Assembly: GCA_964035575.1 (NCBI GenBank)
Contig: OZ037909.1
Span: 310,001-374,000, forward strand
Direction of reading: 5' to 3'
Length of the DNA: 64,000 nucleotides
Source of the DNA: Rhynchopus sp. YZ270_cl-10
Taxonomy: Eukaryota; Euglenozoa; Diplonemea; Diplonemida; Diplonemidae
Made by a program: the position numbers and the translations under genes. Of this stretch, positions 8,799 to 19,306 are shown one piece after another. Position 1 is the first letter of the stretch, and each line of letters begins with the position of its first letter. Under the pieces are notes generated by a model, which worked only from the letters and a program-made list of their open reading frames with translations, had not been told where the DNA came from and did not search any database.

Positions 8799-10684
8799 CT
8801 AACTTTGCGTCCATCGCGTGTACATCAGTGCAGAAAGACCTACGGACGCGGCCGAGACGTACACAAGGTAAGGGAAGTCGTCGAAGGAACGTGCCACTAT
8901 GAGAGCGGCGATGTAGACAAACATCTGTGATGGTGTGTGGTGATATTGTAGGGGTGCTTTCGGCAAAAAAAAAACAAAAATACTACGGTGTCAATAGCTA
9001 GTTTCACCCACAGTACAGGAAAACGGAAAACAAAAAAAAAAAAGATTGGGTCTTTTGTTTGTGCGCTCAAAGCCGGAAAACAAAAAGATGAAAAAAAATT
9101 GTGTTAAACTGAAGTACGGTTTGTTGTGGTTAATTGAGTACTCAAAAAGAAACAGTGTCTTTTTCAATCCGTTTTTGTTTGCCCTGCAGCGCTGTCTCCA
9201 ATCTTTTTAGAATTGACAAACAAGTTGTTTTCTCAAAAAAAAGGGGGGAGAGCATTTGATAGTTCTACGCTTCCACCCGAACGTTTTTTGTTTTTCCGAC
9301 ATACCAACATCAGCTGACACACTGCAGAGTGGACCCCGTTAATGACCCCTCTTTGCGACTCCTCAATTCCTTCTTGCATGATCTGTTGCACTGCGAGGTC
9401 AAAGGACCACAGAGGCCCACGCGAGAACACCACTGCCACCAGCATCACATACCCTGCTGCCTGCATGGGGAGCACCAGGAAGCACACCGCTATGAGAGCC
9501 ACCATGGTCACAAAGCTGTACAACGACAGCGCCCCTGCCTTGCGAAGCGACCCGTTGCTGAAGGAGAGCACATAGGGGAACGCGAAAGTGCCCACTATGC
9601 CAAACATCGCTCCAATCCCACGCCCGGCCACCAACGCGAAGGGGTTCACATTCAGGGACACCAAAAAGGCGGTCATCAGCGTCCCGTTGTCCACCACGGT
9701 GAACCACAGCTGGCAGTACGACAGCGACATCAGAAACACCGGGTGGTGATAGTACTGTCCCAACCCTGCCCGTAGAATCACTATAGGGTTGGAAGACCCT
9801 GCAGCTTCGTTCGTTGCGATGATGGCAGCGGTGTCCTTTGTCTTGCGGAGGTTCGAAAATGAATTGTAGACGCGTGTAATGAGGTACAGCTCGAGAGGGC
9901 AGGAGAGGATGTTCCATCCTGCAACAACGACAATTCCAAAGATAAACTCAGTGCGGTTCCCACTGCCGCCGATTTTTTGGAGAATCGTGTCCAACGCAAC
10001 AAAGACAAACGGACCGCCAAGCTTGCAGCAGAGGTCCACCCTGCGCATCCAGGAGTTCAGGTGGGTTTGGTACTCCGCATCACCGTTCGCAATTTCAACA
10101 AGCCAGTCTCGTTCAAGCGCGATTGTGCCAGCTTTGGTCATAAGCTCCGCAAGGATAGAAGTCATCAACAAACAAAAGAACGGAATAGCCACCGACGCAT
10201 GCTCAAAGATATGCACATCATTCGCACTCCCATCCCCCACCACCAGACCCTGCACGTTCTCAAGAAGAAGCCAGAAGAAGAGAACTGACCCTAGAAGGAA
10301 GACTGCCTCGAGGACAATCGTCGTGCGCACTGCGACCAGACGTGGGGTGCAGTCAAGCCATTTCCCTACTTGAATCATCCCAACAAAGGAGGCCAGGTAG
10401 AGAATTAAACAGTACACCGACTGCGGTGTCATGTCTTCATCCCACAGCTTGGTAAAGAGATATGGCACAGCGAACTGCCACATTCGGTCTCCAAATGTGC
10501 CCAAAAAATGTGCAAAATAAAGCCCGTAGACAGCGTTCGGGTGCGGCGGCATCTGTGGCGTACCAGGCTCCTCCTCGAAGCTCTCGACCTGCGAGTCCTC
10601 TAGCTTGATTAGGTCGTCGCGTTCCCTCTCCACGAAGTCTGCCTCATGTTCGTTCCGTGCTATCGGCTCGTACTGAGCCGCCAT
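8799..10684 (-). CDS. Ferroportin-like iron exporter (SLC40), two exons
   Basis: Exon 1 is 10684-9305 (460 codons), the intron is 9304-8925 (380 bp, GTATGT...CACAG) and exon 2 is 8924-8799 (41 codons plus stop). The join is in phase 0 and yields 501 residues. GDRMW at 65-69 with FAVPYLF after it matches the ferroportin first-helix motif around human Asp39. The order of the roughly twelve hydrophobic helices also fits. Without exon 2 the protein would lose its last helix; exon 2 supplies a hydrophobic segment (about 463-495), YTRWTQS and a stop, like the ferroportin C-terminus. Ferroportin exports Fe(II) from cells or organelles. An acidic N-terminus (residues 11-40) precedes helix 1. The intron contains a family F repeat. 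The start MAAQYEP follows a pyrimidine tract with a CAG acceptor. Confidence 0.85.
9040..9232 (+). repeat. Family F repeat inside the ferroportin intron
   Basis: About 190 bases: GGGTCTTTTG, GTGCGCTCAAAGCCGG, TTGTGTTAAAC, GTTAATTGAGTACTCAAA, TTTGCCCTGCAGCGCTG, AATCTTTTTAGAATTGACAA. A near-identical copy lies at 62028. It is antisense to the host gene. Confidence 0.8.
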
Positions 10685-10716
10685 GGTGTCGTAGTATCAC
10701 CCTACCCTTTGCGTTT

Positions 10717-10759
10717 TCTGGGGGGAGGTTTGAGGGGAGGGGAGGGAGGAGGGGGATTA
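10717..10759 (-). promoter_or_regulatory. Candidate trans-splice acceptor of the ferroportin gene
   Basis: On the coding strand a tract of almost only C and T ends in CAG at 10718-10720, about 33 bases before the ATG. This is the classic euglenozoan spliced-leader addition context. The role is inferred from composition and position. Confidence 0.45.
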
Positions 10760-10788
10760 CCCTCCACAGCGGGGTGACGAAGAAACCT

Positions 10789-10872
10789 GGTTGATCCTGC
10801 CAGTAGTCATATTTGCTTGTTTCAAGGATTAAGCCACGCAAGTCTCAGAGTAAATGGATAGTGGATCTGCAG
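10789..10872 (+). rRNA. Fragment of small-subunit rRNA 5' end
   Basis: Starts AACCTGGTTGATCCTGCCAG and continues with TAGTCATATTTGCTTGTTTC, AAGGATTAAGCC and CTCAGAGTAAATGG. This is the universal 18S 5' terminus, with the CTTGTTTCAAGGA and CTCAGA words typical of Euglenozoa. Homology ends after about 85 bases, so this is a displaced fragment and not a working rRNA gene. An extra T in CATATTTGC suggests decay. Confidence 0.85.
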
Positions 10873-11630
10873 TCAGGGGGGATTACTAGTGACTTTAAAA
10901 AAAACTGGGGAAAAGGGAAGAACTTTTGTTATGTTGGCATTACCTTGCTTTTATTTTATGGGTTTTAGAGTTAAACCACTTTTTGTTTGTTTTTGTTGTT
11001 GTTTTTTTTGGAGATGGGGAAGGAAGCTTCGACTTTTCAATGAAAAATATAAGAAAGTAGAGGGCTGGTGGAAAAAAAGATAAAAATAAAACAAAACAAA
11101 GTCATGAAGGGTGAACGTGTGTGATAAGAGTAGTACGGGAAAGGAACGGAATGTGGTGTTTTTAGTCTTTTGATTTTTTTTTCCGATGGATATTTGAAAA
11201 AAAAATGGGGGGGGTTATTTTTGAAAGAGGGTTTTTCGTTTCTTAGATTTGCTTTTTTTTTTTTAGAGTCATTTTCTCCCCTCTTACACGGTGTTTAGGA
11301 CCTGTCCACCGTGTACCTTTTTGAAAAAAGACAAAAAAAAAGGGGATTTTCGAAAAGTGTGTACAAAAACACACATTACCAGCCCTTTCTAGTCTTCTAG
11401 CGGTTGACTTGTTTAAAAAAAACCAATGTTTTCCTCCTCTTATCCCTCCTCTCTTCTCAAAGCGACAGTGCCCTTTTCCCCTCCCTTTGTAATGGGGGGG
11501 AAATCAATGATGTAGTTTTTTTTAGTTTTTTGTCCAAACAAAAAGATATTAAAAAAAAGTGTCTGCTGCAGAAGGGTTACTGTAATTGTATAGCACTGCC
11601 GACGCAAAATTATAGCGACATTTTTTTGTT

Positions 11631-11697
11631 TTGATAAATTGTTGGATTAGTGTAGTTGCCTCGGTTTTGTGTCGCCACAGTTGTGCGATCTCCACTC
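11631..11697 (+). repeat. Family G repeat, copy 1
   Basis: TGATAAATTGTTGGATTAGT, GTAGTTGCCTCGGTT, then GCCACAG and GATCTCCACT. Second copy at 23590. Confidence 0.65.
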
Positions 11698-12223
11698 TTC
11701 TTTTTTCTTTTTTTCTTTTTTTGTACACTCGACAAATCACCGTGCCAACAAGACAGGTTATTGTACTCAAAAGTCATGCTACCCAAGAGGCTCGGAGACA
11801 ACTGTCCAACAGTATTTTTGTTGCTGTCTAATAAGATAAGTGTAGCTGCCACGCAAGCAGTCTGCGCTGTTTAAAAAACACACATGAACGTGAACAAGAT
11901 GTATGTGCATATGGGGAGGAAAAGAACACAACATCTTGCTTTTTTTTTCGGGGGGGAAAAACACACCAATCGTAAAATAACGTACAAGCTGTCTGCCCGA
12001 CAACGGCAATATATCCGCTACTACTTCTTCCCTGCTTTTTCTTCTTTTTTGCCCATTTTCTTGTTCACGAACAAAAAAAATAGAAAACTGACTTCAGGAT
12101 ATGATGATAAATAAGAACGGGAAAAAAAGGGGAATTTTTTTCGTTTGTCGCACCCGCAAGCTGTTATGTGAGACTTATTTTTCCCTCCCCACTGAAGTCT
12201 GGCGTTGGTGTGAAGCGGGGAAA

Positions 12224-12299
12224 AAGTGAAGTTGATAGTGCAAACGCCTCTGGGACGCAGGCACTGACACTTCGCGGGTTATCGAACCCCGGAGTGTTG
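12224..12299 (+). repeat. Family C repeat with tRNA B-box-like segment
   Basis: AAGTGAAGTTGATAGTGCAA, ACGCCTCTGGGACGCAGGCA, then CGGGTTATCGAACCCC. On the minus strand the last block reads GGGGTTCGATAACCCG, close to a tRNA T-arm/B-box but with one extra loop base. This suggests a tRNA-derived SINE-like origin. Confidence 0.65.
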
Positions 12300-12555
12300 C
12301 GCTTGGGAGTGGGCTTACAGGGAAACTGTAAGCAGGTGCACAGTCATTAAAAAAAGGGAGGCAAACAAAGCGGACACACAACTGTCAGTCGTTTCTATTT
12401 TCCTGCCAAGAACTTTGATACTTTTTTAAAGCCCTATACACCCCAAACCATATTTTCAAGCCACTACAATTTGAGAGAAGGGTCCGTGCTTGGGGTGAAA
12501 AGGGTTTTAAAAAAAAGATCCACAGCATGTATTTGTTGCTAAAAGAAAAAGAAGA

Positions 12556-12700
12556 GTGTCGTTCCCCCTCACCCCCCTCCTACTTGTAGATGTTTGATGC
12601 GTTGACGCTTCCACACACACTATATCTCACTTTGGGTGGTATTGCGTACGGTTGGGGGTGAGTGAACATCTTGACACTTTCCGCTCACAAAGTAGTGCGT
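12556..12700 (+). repeat. Family E repeat, long copy 2
   Basis: Collinear with 6739-6893 over its whole length, including the final CACTTTCCGCTCACAAAGTA. Confidence 0.75.
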
Positions 12701-14265
12701 AAAAAATAAAATGATTTTTTTTTTTGTAAGATGAACCTTCGATCATCTTCAAAAGAAAAAAAAGGGGGGGAATAGTGGGGGAAAGTTATAGCCCCACCGC
12801 TGGCTGAACAGAAAGACAGACGAAAAACAAAAAAAGAACAAAATAAAAAAAATTTGAAGGGGAAAAGACAAATGACGGTACTCCACGTTGAGAGAACCCT
12901 ATAATGAAGAGAAGAAAGAAATACTTTATCTCTGTACGGAAATGTAAGAGACTCTTTAACGTAACGTTCTTGGATGAGGAAAAAAATGGCTCGTTTCTTT
13001 TTTTTTTTTTTTGTGGTTTTCCTTCTTTTTTGAGGGCTATTTCGTGCTTAGTCACCTAAAAAAATTTGTCGATGAACTTAAGTCAATTGACATAAGACAC
13101 CTTTTGAAAAAAAAAAAAACAGGGGGTTGCACAGAAATCAATGAATTGATGTATTGCAAATCGCAATATGTGAAGAAAAGCAAAGAAAAAACACCCTCTG
13201 ATATCACACATCAAAACGAGCACACTTTTTCTTTCCAATAAAAAAAAAAAACGAAGAATGCAAAGGGGGAGACTGAGGCTGGGGGAAAAGGGATGAGTTT
13301 CTTGTCCAAAAAATATTTCAAGAAAAATAGCACGGCGATATTCAAAAAAACCAAAAAAAAAAAAACAAAGCCAAAAAATGAGAAGATAAAAATCCAAGAA
13401 AATGGAAGGAGTTTGACACAGGGTATTTCCCAACTCTGTGCATTTTTTAACCTTTTTCGGGCTATTTTCAACTTTTTTTTTGGAAAAATTTTCAGACAGA
13501 TTTAGGAAATACCCTGGTTTTGGCGTATGCGCAATGGTATGGGAGTCATCACACACACAATGGGTAGATGGGTAAAATGGTTCTGTGGAAAAGAGGGAGT
13601 TATCGTGCACACATCAAGCTTCCCTGATGCTGGTTTTTTTTTAAAAGAAAGGTAAAGATGATACAAAACTCCTCATGTTTTGTCATTAAAAGGAACTGCA
13701 AAATACACAAAAAATAGACGAAAACTTGAAAAGATCACATGGCTCACTATGTACGCATCTAACATAGAGAAAGCAACTCGCTTATCCGATGAAACACTCT
13801 CTTTTTTTGTGGCTTCTTCTCTCTTTGGAGGCACATCGTTGTAAGGTATTCTGTTCGCAATGGTAATACAGCACTGGCTCGGGAAGTAGCCATAACTCAT
13901 TTTTTCACACACAGACGCGCACAACCTTTTCAAGGGAGCGAAGGGGGTTTTTTTTGCTCGCAAAATGAACGTTTGCGGGGGACATTACCGTATGAGCTAA
14001 CACAAAGAGATTTTAGACACAAAAAAAAATACCAAAAAATAGTAAGAAGCTGCAACGTAATTATGGGGGGCACAAAAAGACGACACATTTTTTTTTTTTT
14101 TTTTTTTTGAAATGGTGTTGTCACGGCAGGCCTAATGCTAACCGTTGGTTCGTCGGTTCACTTTTATTTATTATTTTTTTTTTTTATCCGTTGGTTCGTC
14201 GGTTCACCCAAAATGGGGGTTTTTTGGGATGGGGGGTTCTCTGCCTGTGGTATGCCGTGGGTAGC

Positions 14266-14565
14266 TTGGTCCTGGAGATGTGGGCGCCTGCGCCCGCATC
14301 TTCAGGAGGAAGGGAGATTAAAAGAAGGACACAGCAGTGCATACTGCGGCCCCCCACCACTGGGTTCGAGGAGGAGGAGGGTCTGTCAGTCGACGAGACA
14401 TCGAGTGTTGGAGAAGTTCTGAGCTCTGAAGATACAGAGAGCGGTGTTGCATCTGTTGATGTTAAAGAGGAAAGCGAAGATGGCGATTGCGATGGCGGTG
14501 GCAGTGACGATGGAGACTTGTTTCAGGGGCTCAATGATGCACTCCCCTTGCCGGCAAAAATAAAA
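14266..14565 (+). other. Coding-like acidic stretch inside hAT element 1
   Basis: An open frame with GC-rich, gene-like codon use encodes an acidic peptide (for example FEEEEGLSVDETSSVGEVL, then DGDCDGGGSDDGDLFQGL). It runs on into the family J block. No match to a known domain is recognised. It may be a captured host-gene piece or a transposase remnant. Confidence 0.3.
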
Positions 14566-14567
14566 AA

Positions 14568-14697
14568 AGTAGCCTACCGTGCGCCTGCGGCGCAGCTCAA
14601 AACCTGGCAGCCCACAGCCCTCTACCATAGTTTGGCTGTAAAAATGTTCGGTTTTAGGTCACAATTTTTGAAATGTTGCGTACCGTCGCTTCGCCAG
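14568..14697 (+). repeat. Family J block inside hAT element 1
   Basis: GTAGCCTACCGTGCGCCTGC, GGCGCAGC, CATAGTTTGGCTGTAAA, TTGAAATGTTGCGTACCGT, CGCTTCGCCAG. The same block occurs inside hAT element 2 at 22905. It contains the short stem TGCGCC-TGC-GGCGCA. Confidence 0.75.
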
Positions 14698-15324
14698 AAA
14701 GTTTTGATGTCAACCGCCGTTTCTTCTTGTACAGAGGGAAGGTTTCGTTCACTAGAGAGAACCTAGTGCGAGGGCTTGACGTGGAAAAACGTGAGAAAAG
14801 GGTTGGTTTGGTTCTTGATGTACACGATTTTGGGTAAAAAAATTTTTCATGAAGATAAGCGAAAACCCTGGACCCCTTCCCGGAGGGAAAATTTTTTTTT
14901 CGTTTTTTTTTTTTTTCCGTTGGTTCACTTTTTTCCCCCCTCCCCCAAAGTTAGCATTAGGCCTGTGTCACGGTGTGGTAAACGTAAAGAACGCAGCCAG
15001 GACACCTCCCTGATGCTTTTTTTTTTACAATGAGAATATCAACCACAAACCCCACACCAAGTGTGACTCTCACTCACACCTTTGGCGAGCGCACTTCGGT
15101 ACCCGCCTGTAAGGGCTGCTCTGATTGATCTTCCCAGTAACATGCTGTGGTATTAAAAAAGAAACGAGGTTTACCACACCGTGTGTTGTTGACAAAAAAA
15201 AAAAAAAAGAAAAAGAAAAAAGAGAGAGAGAGAGACCCCTTAAAGAATGGAGGGTAAACCCATCTTCAAAAGAAAAGGGAGAGAGGACGCTGAGTTCGCA
15301 GAAAAAGAAGAGAAAAAAAATTTT

Positions 15325-15381
15325 TGACTTGAAAAATACAAAAGCCCTCTCGTGTACAGTGTACCTTGGTACCCCCGTAGG
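15325..15381 (+). repeat. Family A repeat, 5' part only
   Basis: GACTTGAAAAATACAAAAGC, CCTCTCGTGTACAGTGTACC and then divergence after TTGGTA. Confidence 0.6.
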
Positions 15382-15738
15382 GTTTTTTTGTATTTCCCAA
15401 AGGGGTACTAGACTGCCACGAGAAAAAAAAAAGAAAGATCGCGTCTGTAAGATAGGAACCGAAGCCTTAGATGGAGTTCAGGGCACGCTTGTCAGATTTT
15501 GAAACCCTAACTGTGGCTGATCGCTGCAGTGAACGGAGGGGGGGGAAAAGGACCCATATTAATTGTCTTTTTTTTTCTCTCGCATCCAGGTTCTGGACAC
15601 AAAAAGAAAAGAGGATGTGTTGGGACCCCTTTTCCCTGCTAGGGCAGGTTGGAAGGAAGCTTTTGTGATGCTCAAAGCTCCGAGGTAGTGGGACGGGGGG
15701 GAAAAGAAAAGAAGAGAAAAAAAAAAAGAAAAAAGTTT

Positions 15739-15776
15739 ATAAGATGAACTCAAGCCTCTCGTGCTTTAGTCACCTA
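15739..15776 (+). repeat. Family B hairpin
   Basis: ATAAGATGAACTCAAGCCTC, TCGTGCTTTAGTCACCT; arms around the CTCTCGT loop. Confidence 0.65.
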
Positions 15777-16050
15777 AAAAAAAAGGCCCCCCCAGGAGGA
15801 CACACAGTGAATCAAAAGAAAGCGCACCCCAAACAGCTCCTCGCACTCTAATAGGTTGCTCCATGATAACAAATCTCTGGGGGGGGAAAAAAAACGGCAT
15901 TTTCTGCGCCATCCACAATGGGGTTCTCTGTACGACAGACAACAAGTCGGGAGGTAGAATCCGGGTACGGACCCAGGGGATTCGAGAGCCCTAGATGCAC
16001 TTCAATTGCAGCATAGCGTTGTTCATAGATGCTGGGAAGAAAAAAAGTAG

Positions 16051-16153
16051 AGTTGAAATACAAAAGCCCTCTCGTGAACAGTGTACCTTGGTATGACCGG
16101 TTGTACCGGGGTACCCCAACCATGCAGTCCGACAATCCATTTCGTGGTTTACG
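16051..16153 (+). repeat. Family A repeat, near-complete copy
   Basis: GAGTTGAAATACAAAAGCCC, TCTCGTGAACAGTGTACC, TATGACCGGTTGTACCGGGG, CAACCATGCAGTCC, CCATTTCGTGGTTTAC. The GGTGGACACC stem is reduced. Confidence 0.75.
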
Positions 16154-17234
16154 CAGAAAAAAAGGGGCTTAAAGATGCCTCAAGTCGAAAGCCGTGGAGA
16201 CACATTGTGCGCTTCACCCAACAGGAAGGATGCCAGTTTTTAAAAAAAGGAGGTGCAATGGTGAACCTTATCCTATGCTTAGTTCCTGCTCTTTGCGTCT
16301 TTTAAAAAGTTGAAATGAATATGCCTCGCATCGCGAACATCATTTTTTAAAAAAAATGGGGTTTTTTTTGAAGTGTTGTTTTGTTTTGCAGACTTGGAGG
16401 GGGGTTGTGTCCTTTCCCTCTGTGTTTTCTTTTCTTTTTTCCTTTTTTTTCCGCTGACGTTGGATCTCACAGATGTATGCACTGAATATTTTTTAAAAAA
16501 TTATTGGGGGACTATGCAAGGTCGAAAGGGGCAATGCGGCAATTTTAGATGCCTAAAATAACAACAAAAAAAAACGCTAAAGAAAAGTCAAAAAAAAACA
16601 AAAAACCTAGCCCTGAAAAGAGCTAAAAAAAATATCAAACAATAAAAATAAGACATCGTGTGACTATAATATTTTGGCACATCGCCCCCCAAAAAAATAA
16701 TCCAAAATGTCCATCACCACCATTTACAACCCAACTCTTTCTTGATAATCTGTTGGTCTTCGTGTTGTTGACGCCAAAAAAAGACATGTTTTAGTTTTAA
16801 TTAATGGTCGATACTTTTTCTACTGGTCACGGTATTTTAAAACAATGGTTTTGTTGATGACGACATCCCTTTTAAAAAAATCGCCTTAAAATCGCCTTTA
16901 TTTGTAGAACAAAGTTTAACAACTACAGTTACTAATTGATCCACAGAAGAAAACAATTGGAAGACGGAAGTTTCATTGGCACCTACTTTTTTAAGGCAGA
17001 CGGCCAAAAAAAAAATACCCAAAAAAACACTGATGTGGTCGAACTCGCAGGGAGGAAAGATGATGACATGGGGGGAGAAAAAAAAAATACTCGCAAAGGG
17101 AAGCCGGTCTATCGCATCCTGCACGACACCCATGGGTGGGGTTTTTTGTAGCTAAAACATGCGCTCTCGTATTTGCCGTCTGGGTACACTATGGTTGGAA
17201 CATGCCGTAAAATGCCATAACAGAACAGTTTCTA

Positions 17235-17272
17235 AAAGATGAACCTAAGCCTCTCGTGCTTTAGTCATCCTT
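17235..17272 (+). repeat. Family B hairpin
   Basis: AAAGATGAACCTAAGCCTCT, CGTGCTTTAGTCATCC; one extra T in the right arm. Confidence 0.65.
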
Positions 17273-17943
17273 TAAATTAAGTCGAAAAACAAATACAAAA
17301 TTGCACCAGATCACCCCATCAGTACAAAAAAAAAGGGAGGGGTTCAACATATTTTTTTTTACCCACACAGTATGTATTCGCAGGTTCGACACCTAACTTT
17401 TGTCAATAAAGACAGGTTCTTTTAGTACAAAAAGAAAAAGAAAAAAGAAAAAAGAAACCGAAAGAATGATGAATGCGCCTCTCAGTGCATACACATCGTT
17501 TTACAAAAAAAGCGTACCAAGTCACGGTGAAATGGGAGTTAAAAATCTTTGCGCTGTATTCTTTTAAAAAAAAACTGTACTGTCCTTTTTCGGCACCAGT
17601 GTTCGGGAGTTCAGTTGGGTATTTTTTTTGTTAGTTTTTTTTGGTTTTGTTTTAGTTCGGATGGAAAGACCCTCAACAAAAAGGGGGGGGTGTGGGGGGT
17701 CCGATGGCATCGCAATAGAAGGTCATCGAGAACAAGACGTGAGAGAATGGATAGGGACCATGCACTCAAATCTAAAAGGAAATCCAGAAAGATGACTGGG
17801 GTACAATGCATCTTTCAGGGAAAATGCAGGGGGATAAGGTGTGGAAAGAAAAAAAAAATAAAAGAACTTGAATAGATGAATGTGCCTCACGTGCAACACA
17901 CATCTTAAACAAAACGAAAAAAAAAAAAAAACGGGGAAAAAAT

Positions 17944-17979
17944 GTAAGATGAACCTAAGCCTCTCGTGCTTAGTCACCA
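17944..17979 (+). repeat. Family B hairpin, typical copy
   Basis: GTAAGATGAACCTAAGCCTC, TCGTGCTTAGTCACC. CTAAGC pairs with GCTTAG across the loop CTCTCGT. Confidence 0.75.
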
Positions 17980-19306
17980 AAAAGAGAAAAGTTGTAAAAG
18001 CTGATCCAGGAGAGTTGCTTTGTTACCTAACTTTAAACCCCGATTATTGTGTCGGGTCTGATCACAATTTTATTTTATTTTACCCCCTCTCATTAGCATG
18101 CTTTAGGGGTCAGAAGGGTTGTTTTACTGAAAAAAAAATCTTCTCGCTTTTTTTTTAAATTATTTTTCTCTCCTTTTCCTTATCCTTTTGTTTGTTTTAC
18201 AAAATGGATATGATTGAGAGGGATGGGGTTGCAACCTGCTTTGTTTTGCGTATAGCGTGGGTAGCGTATCAACCAAAACAAAATATGGGGTGTGGAATTA
18301 GCGCGAAGACTGAGACTGCAGATGGACGGGGGGGGGGGGATAAAAAATATATGCTGCCCCGCGCTTTTGCAGAAGAGGGGAGGGTTTGGGAAAAAAAGAA
18401 AATAAAAAAAATGAAAAACACCTCTCAAAAGAGGAGAGAAACAACACAGAACAGAACAAAACAAAAGAAAGGGGATTTTTTTTTTTTTTCGCAAAGTATC
18501 AAGAATGGTGGTGGTGTGGTGGAGGGGGGCCTATCCAGAGGGGGGCCACTCGGTACATCCAATTCGGCACAAAAGGGCATACACACACAAAACTGCGGAC
18601 AATTGTTTTTCACAACATCCTTTTATTTTTTTTTAAAACAGTCAGAGTGTCTTCGTCGTTCCCGGGAGGGGGGCCAAGATATCCGCCGTTTTTGTTCGCC
18701 TGCAGTAGACTTCGACACAAAACGGGGATGCAAAAAAAAGAAAGAAGATCGTGCACCTTACAAAAATGTTGAGGGAAAAAAAAAACCTCCTCTTGCCCCC
18801 CCATCACCACCACCATCACTACAAGAAGTACCCCCAAAATGGGATGAATTTTGGGGGTACGAGAGTAAAATCAAAAAAAAAAAAAAAAAAAAAGTGGTTT
18901 CCATTCTACTCCATACAAAAAGGAAAGAGGGATGGTTTTCATCCCATAGAATCACACACACACTCATTTCTTTTCTTCCCCCATGACCCACCCCTTCCCC
19001 TCCACCCCCTCCTCGATGTAGGTCCTGTGCGTTGTCGCACAGTGAAATGAAAAGAAAAAAACTTAAAAAGGCAACAGAACCCACATAGAGTCAGAGTGGA
19101 GAGAGGTGCAGGCCAGAACGGGGTTGTTTTAAAAAAAAAATTTTTTTTTGTCTTGGTACAGACTGTAGGGATGAACACAGATTGTCATCCTTCGCAATGG
19201 AAAAACGAAAAGAAAAAAACACTCCCTCCCCCATGACCCAAAACCCAAAAAATTTTACACAAAAAAGTGTTGAAAGCGCAACACTATTTTATTATTGTTA
19301 CTGCAA

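Larger units (their letters stand above)
10873..14118. other. Gene-free AT-rich stretch
   Basis: Homopolymer-rich DNA with family G, C and E repeats. No reading frame has coding-like composition; the open frames are low-complexity Lys/Phe. Confidence 0.5.
14127..14965. mobile_element. Non-autonomous hAT-like transposon 1 (839 bp)
   Basis: The perfect 16-bp terminal inverted repeat CAGGCCTAATGCTAAC opens the element at 14127-14142 and closes it, inverted, at 14950-14965. It is flanked by the exact 8-bp duplication TGTCACGG (14119-14126 and 14966-14973). CAGG ends with 8-bp duplications are hAT hallmarks. Just inside the left end CCGTTGGTTCGTCGGTTCAC occurs twice (about 14143 and 14189). No transposase is present. 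The interior holds a GC-rich, coding-like stretch and a family J block. Confidence 0.85.
14974..19306. other. Gene-free AT-rich stretch
   Basis: Holds family A and B repeats, long A/T/G homopolymers and microsatellite-like runs. Open frames here are homopolymer products (poly-Lys, poly-Phe, poly-Gly) without domain features. Two hairpins resembling family B lie at about 17465-17496 and 17873-17911. Confidence 0.45.

Noticed and set aside
18192-18986. 264-codon plus-strand frame
   Set aside because: Composition is poly-Lys/Gly from homopolymers; no domain, no start context and no splice signals.
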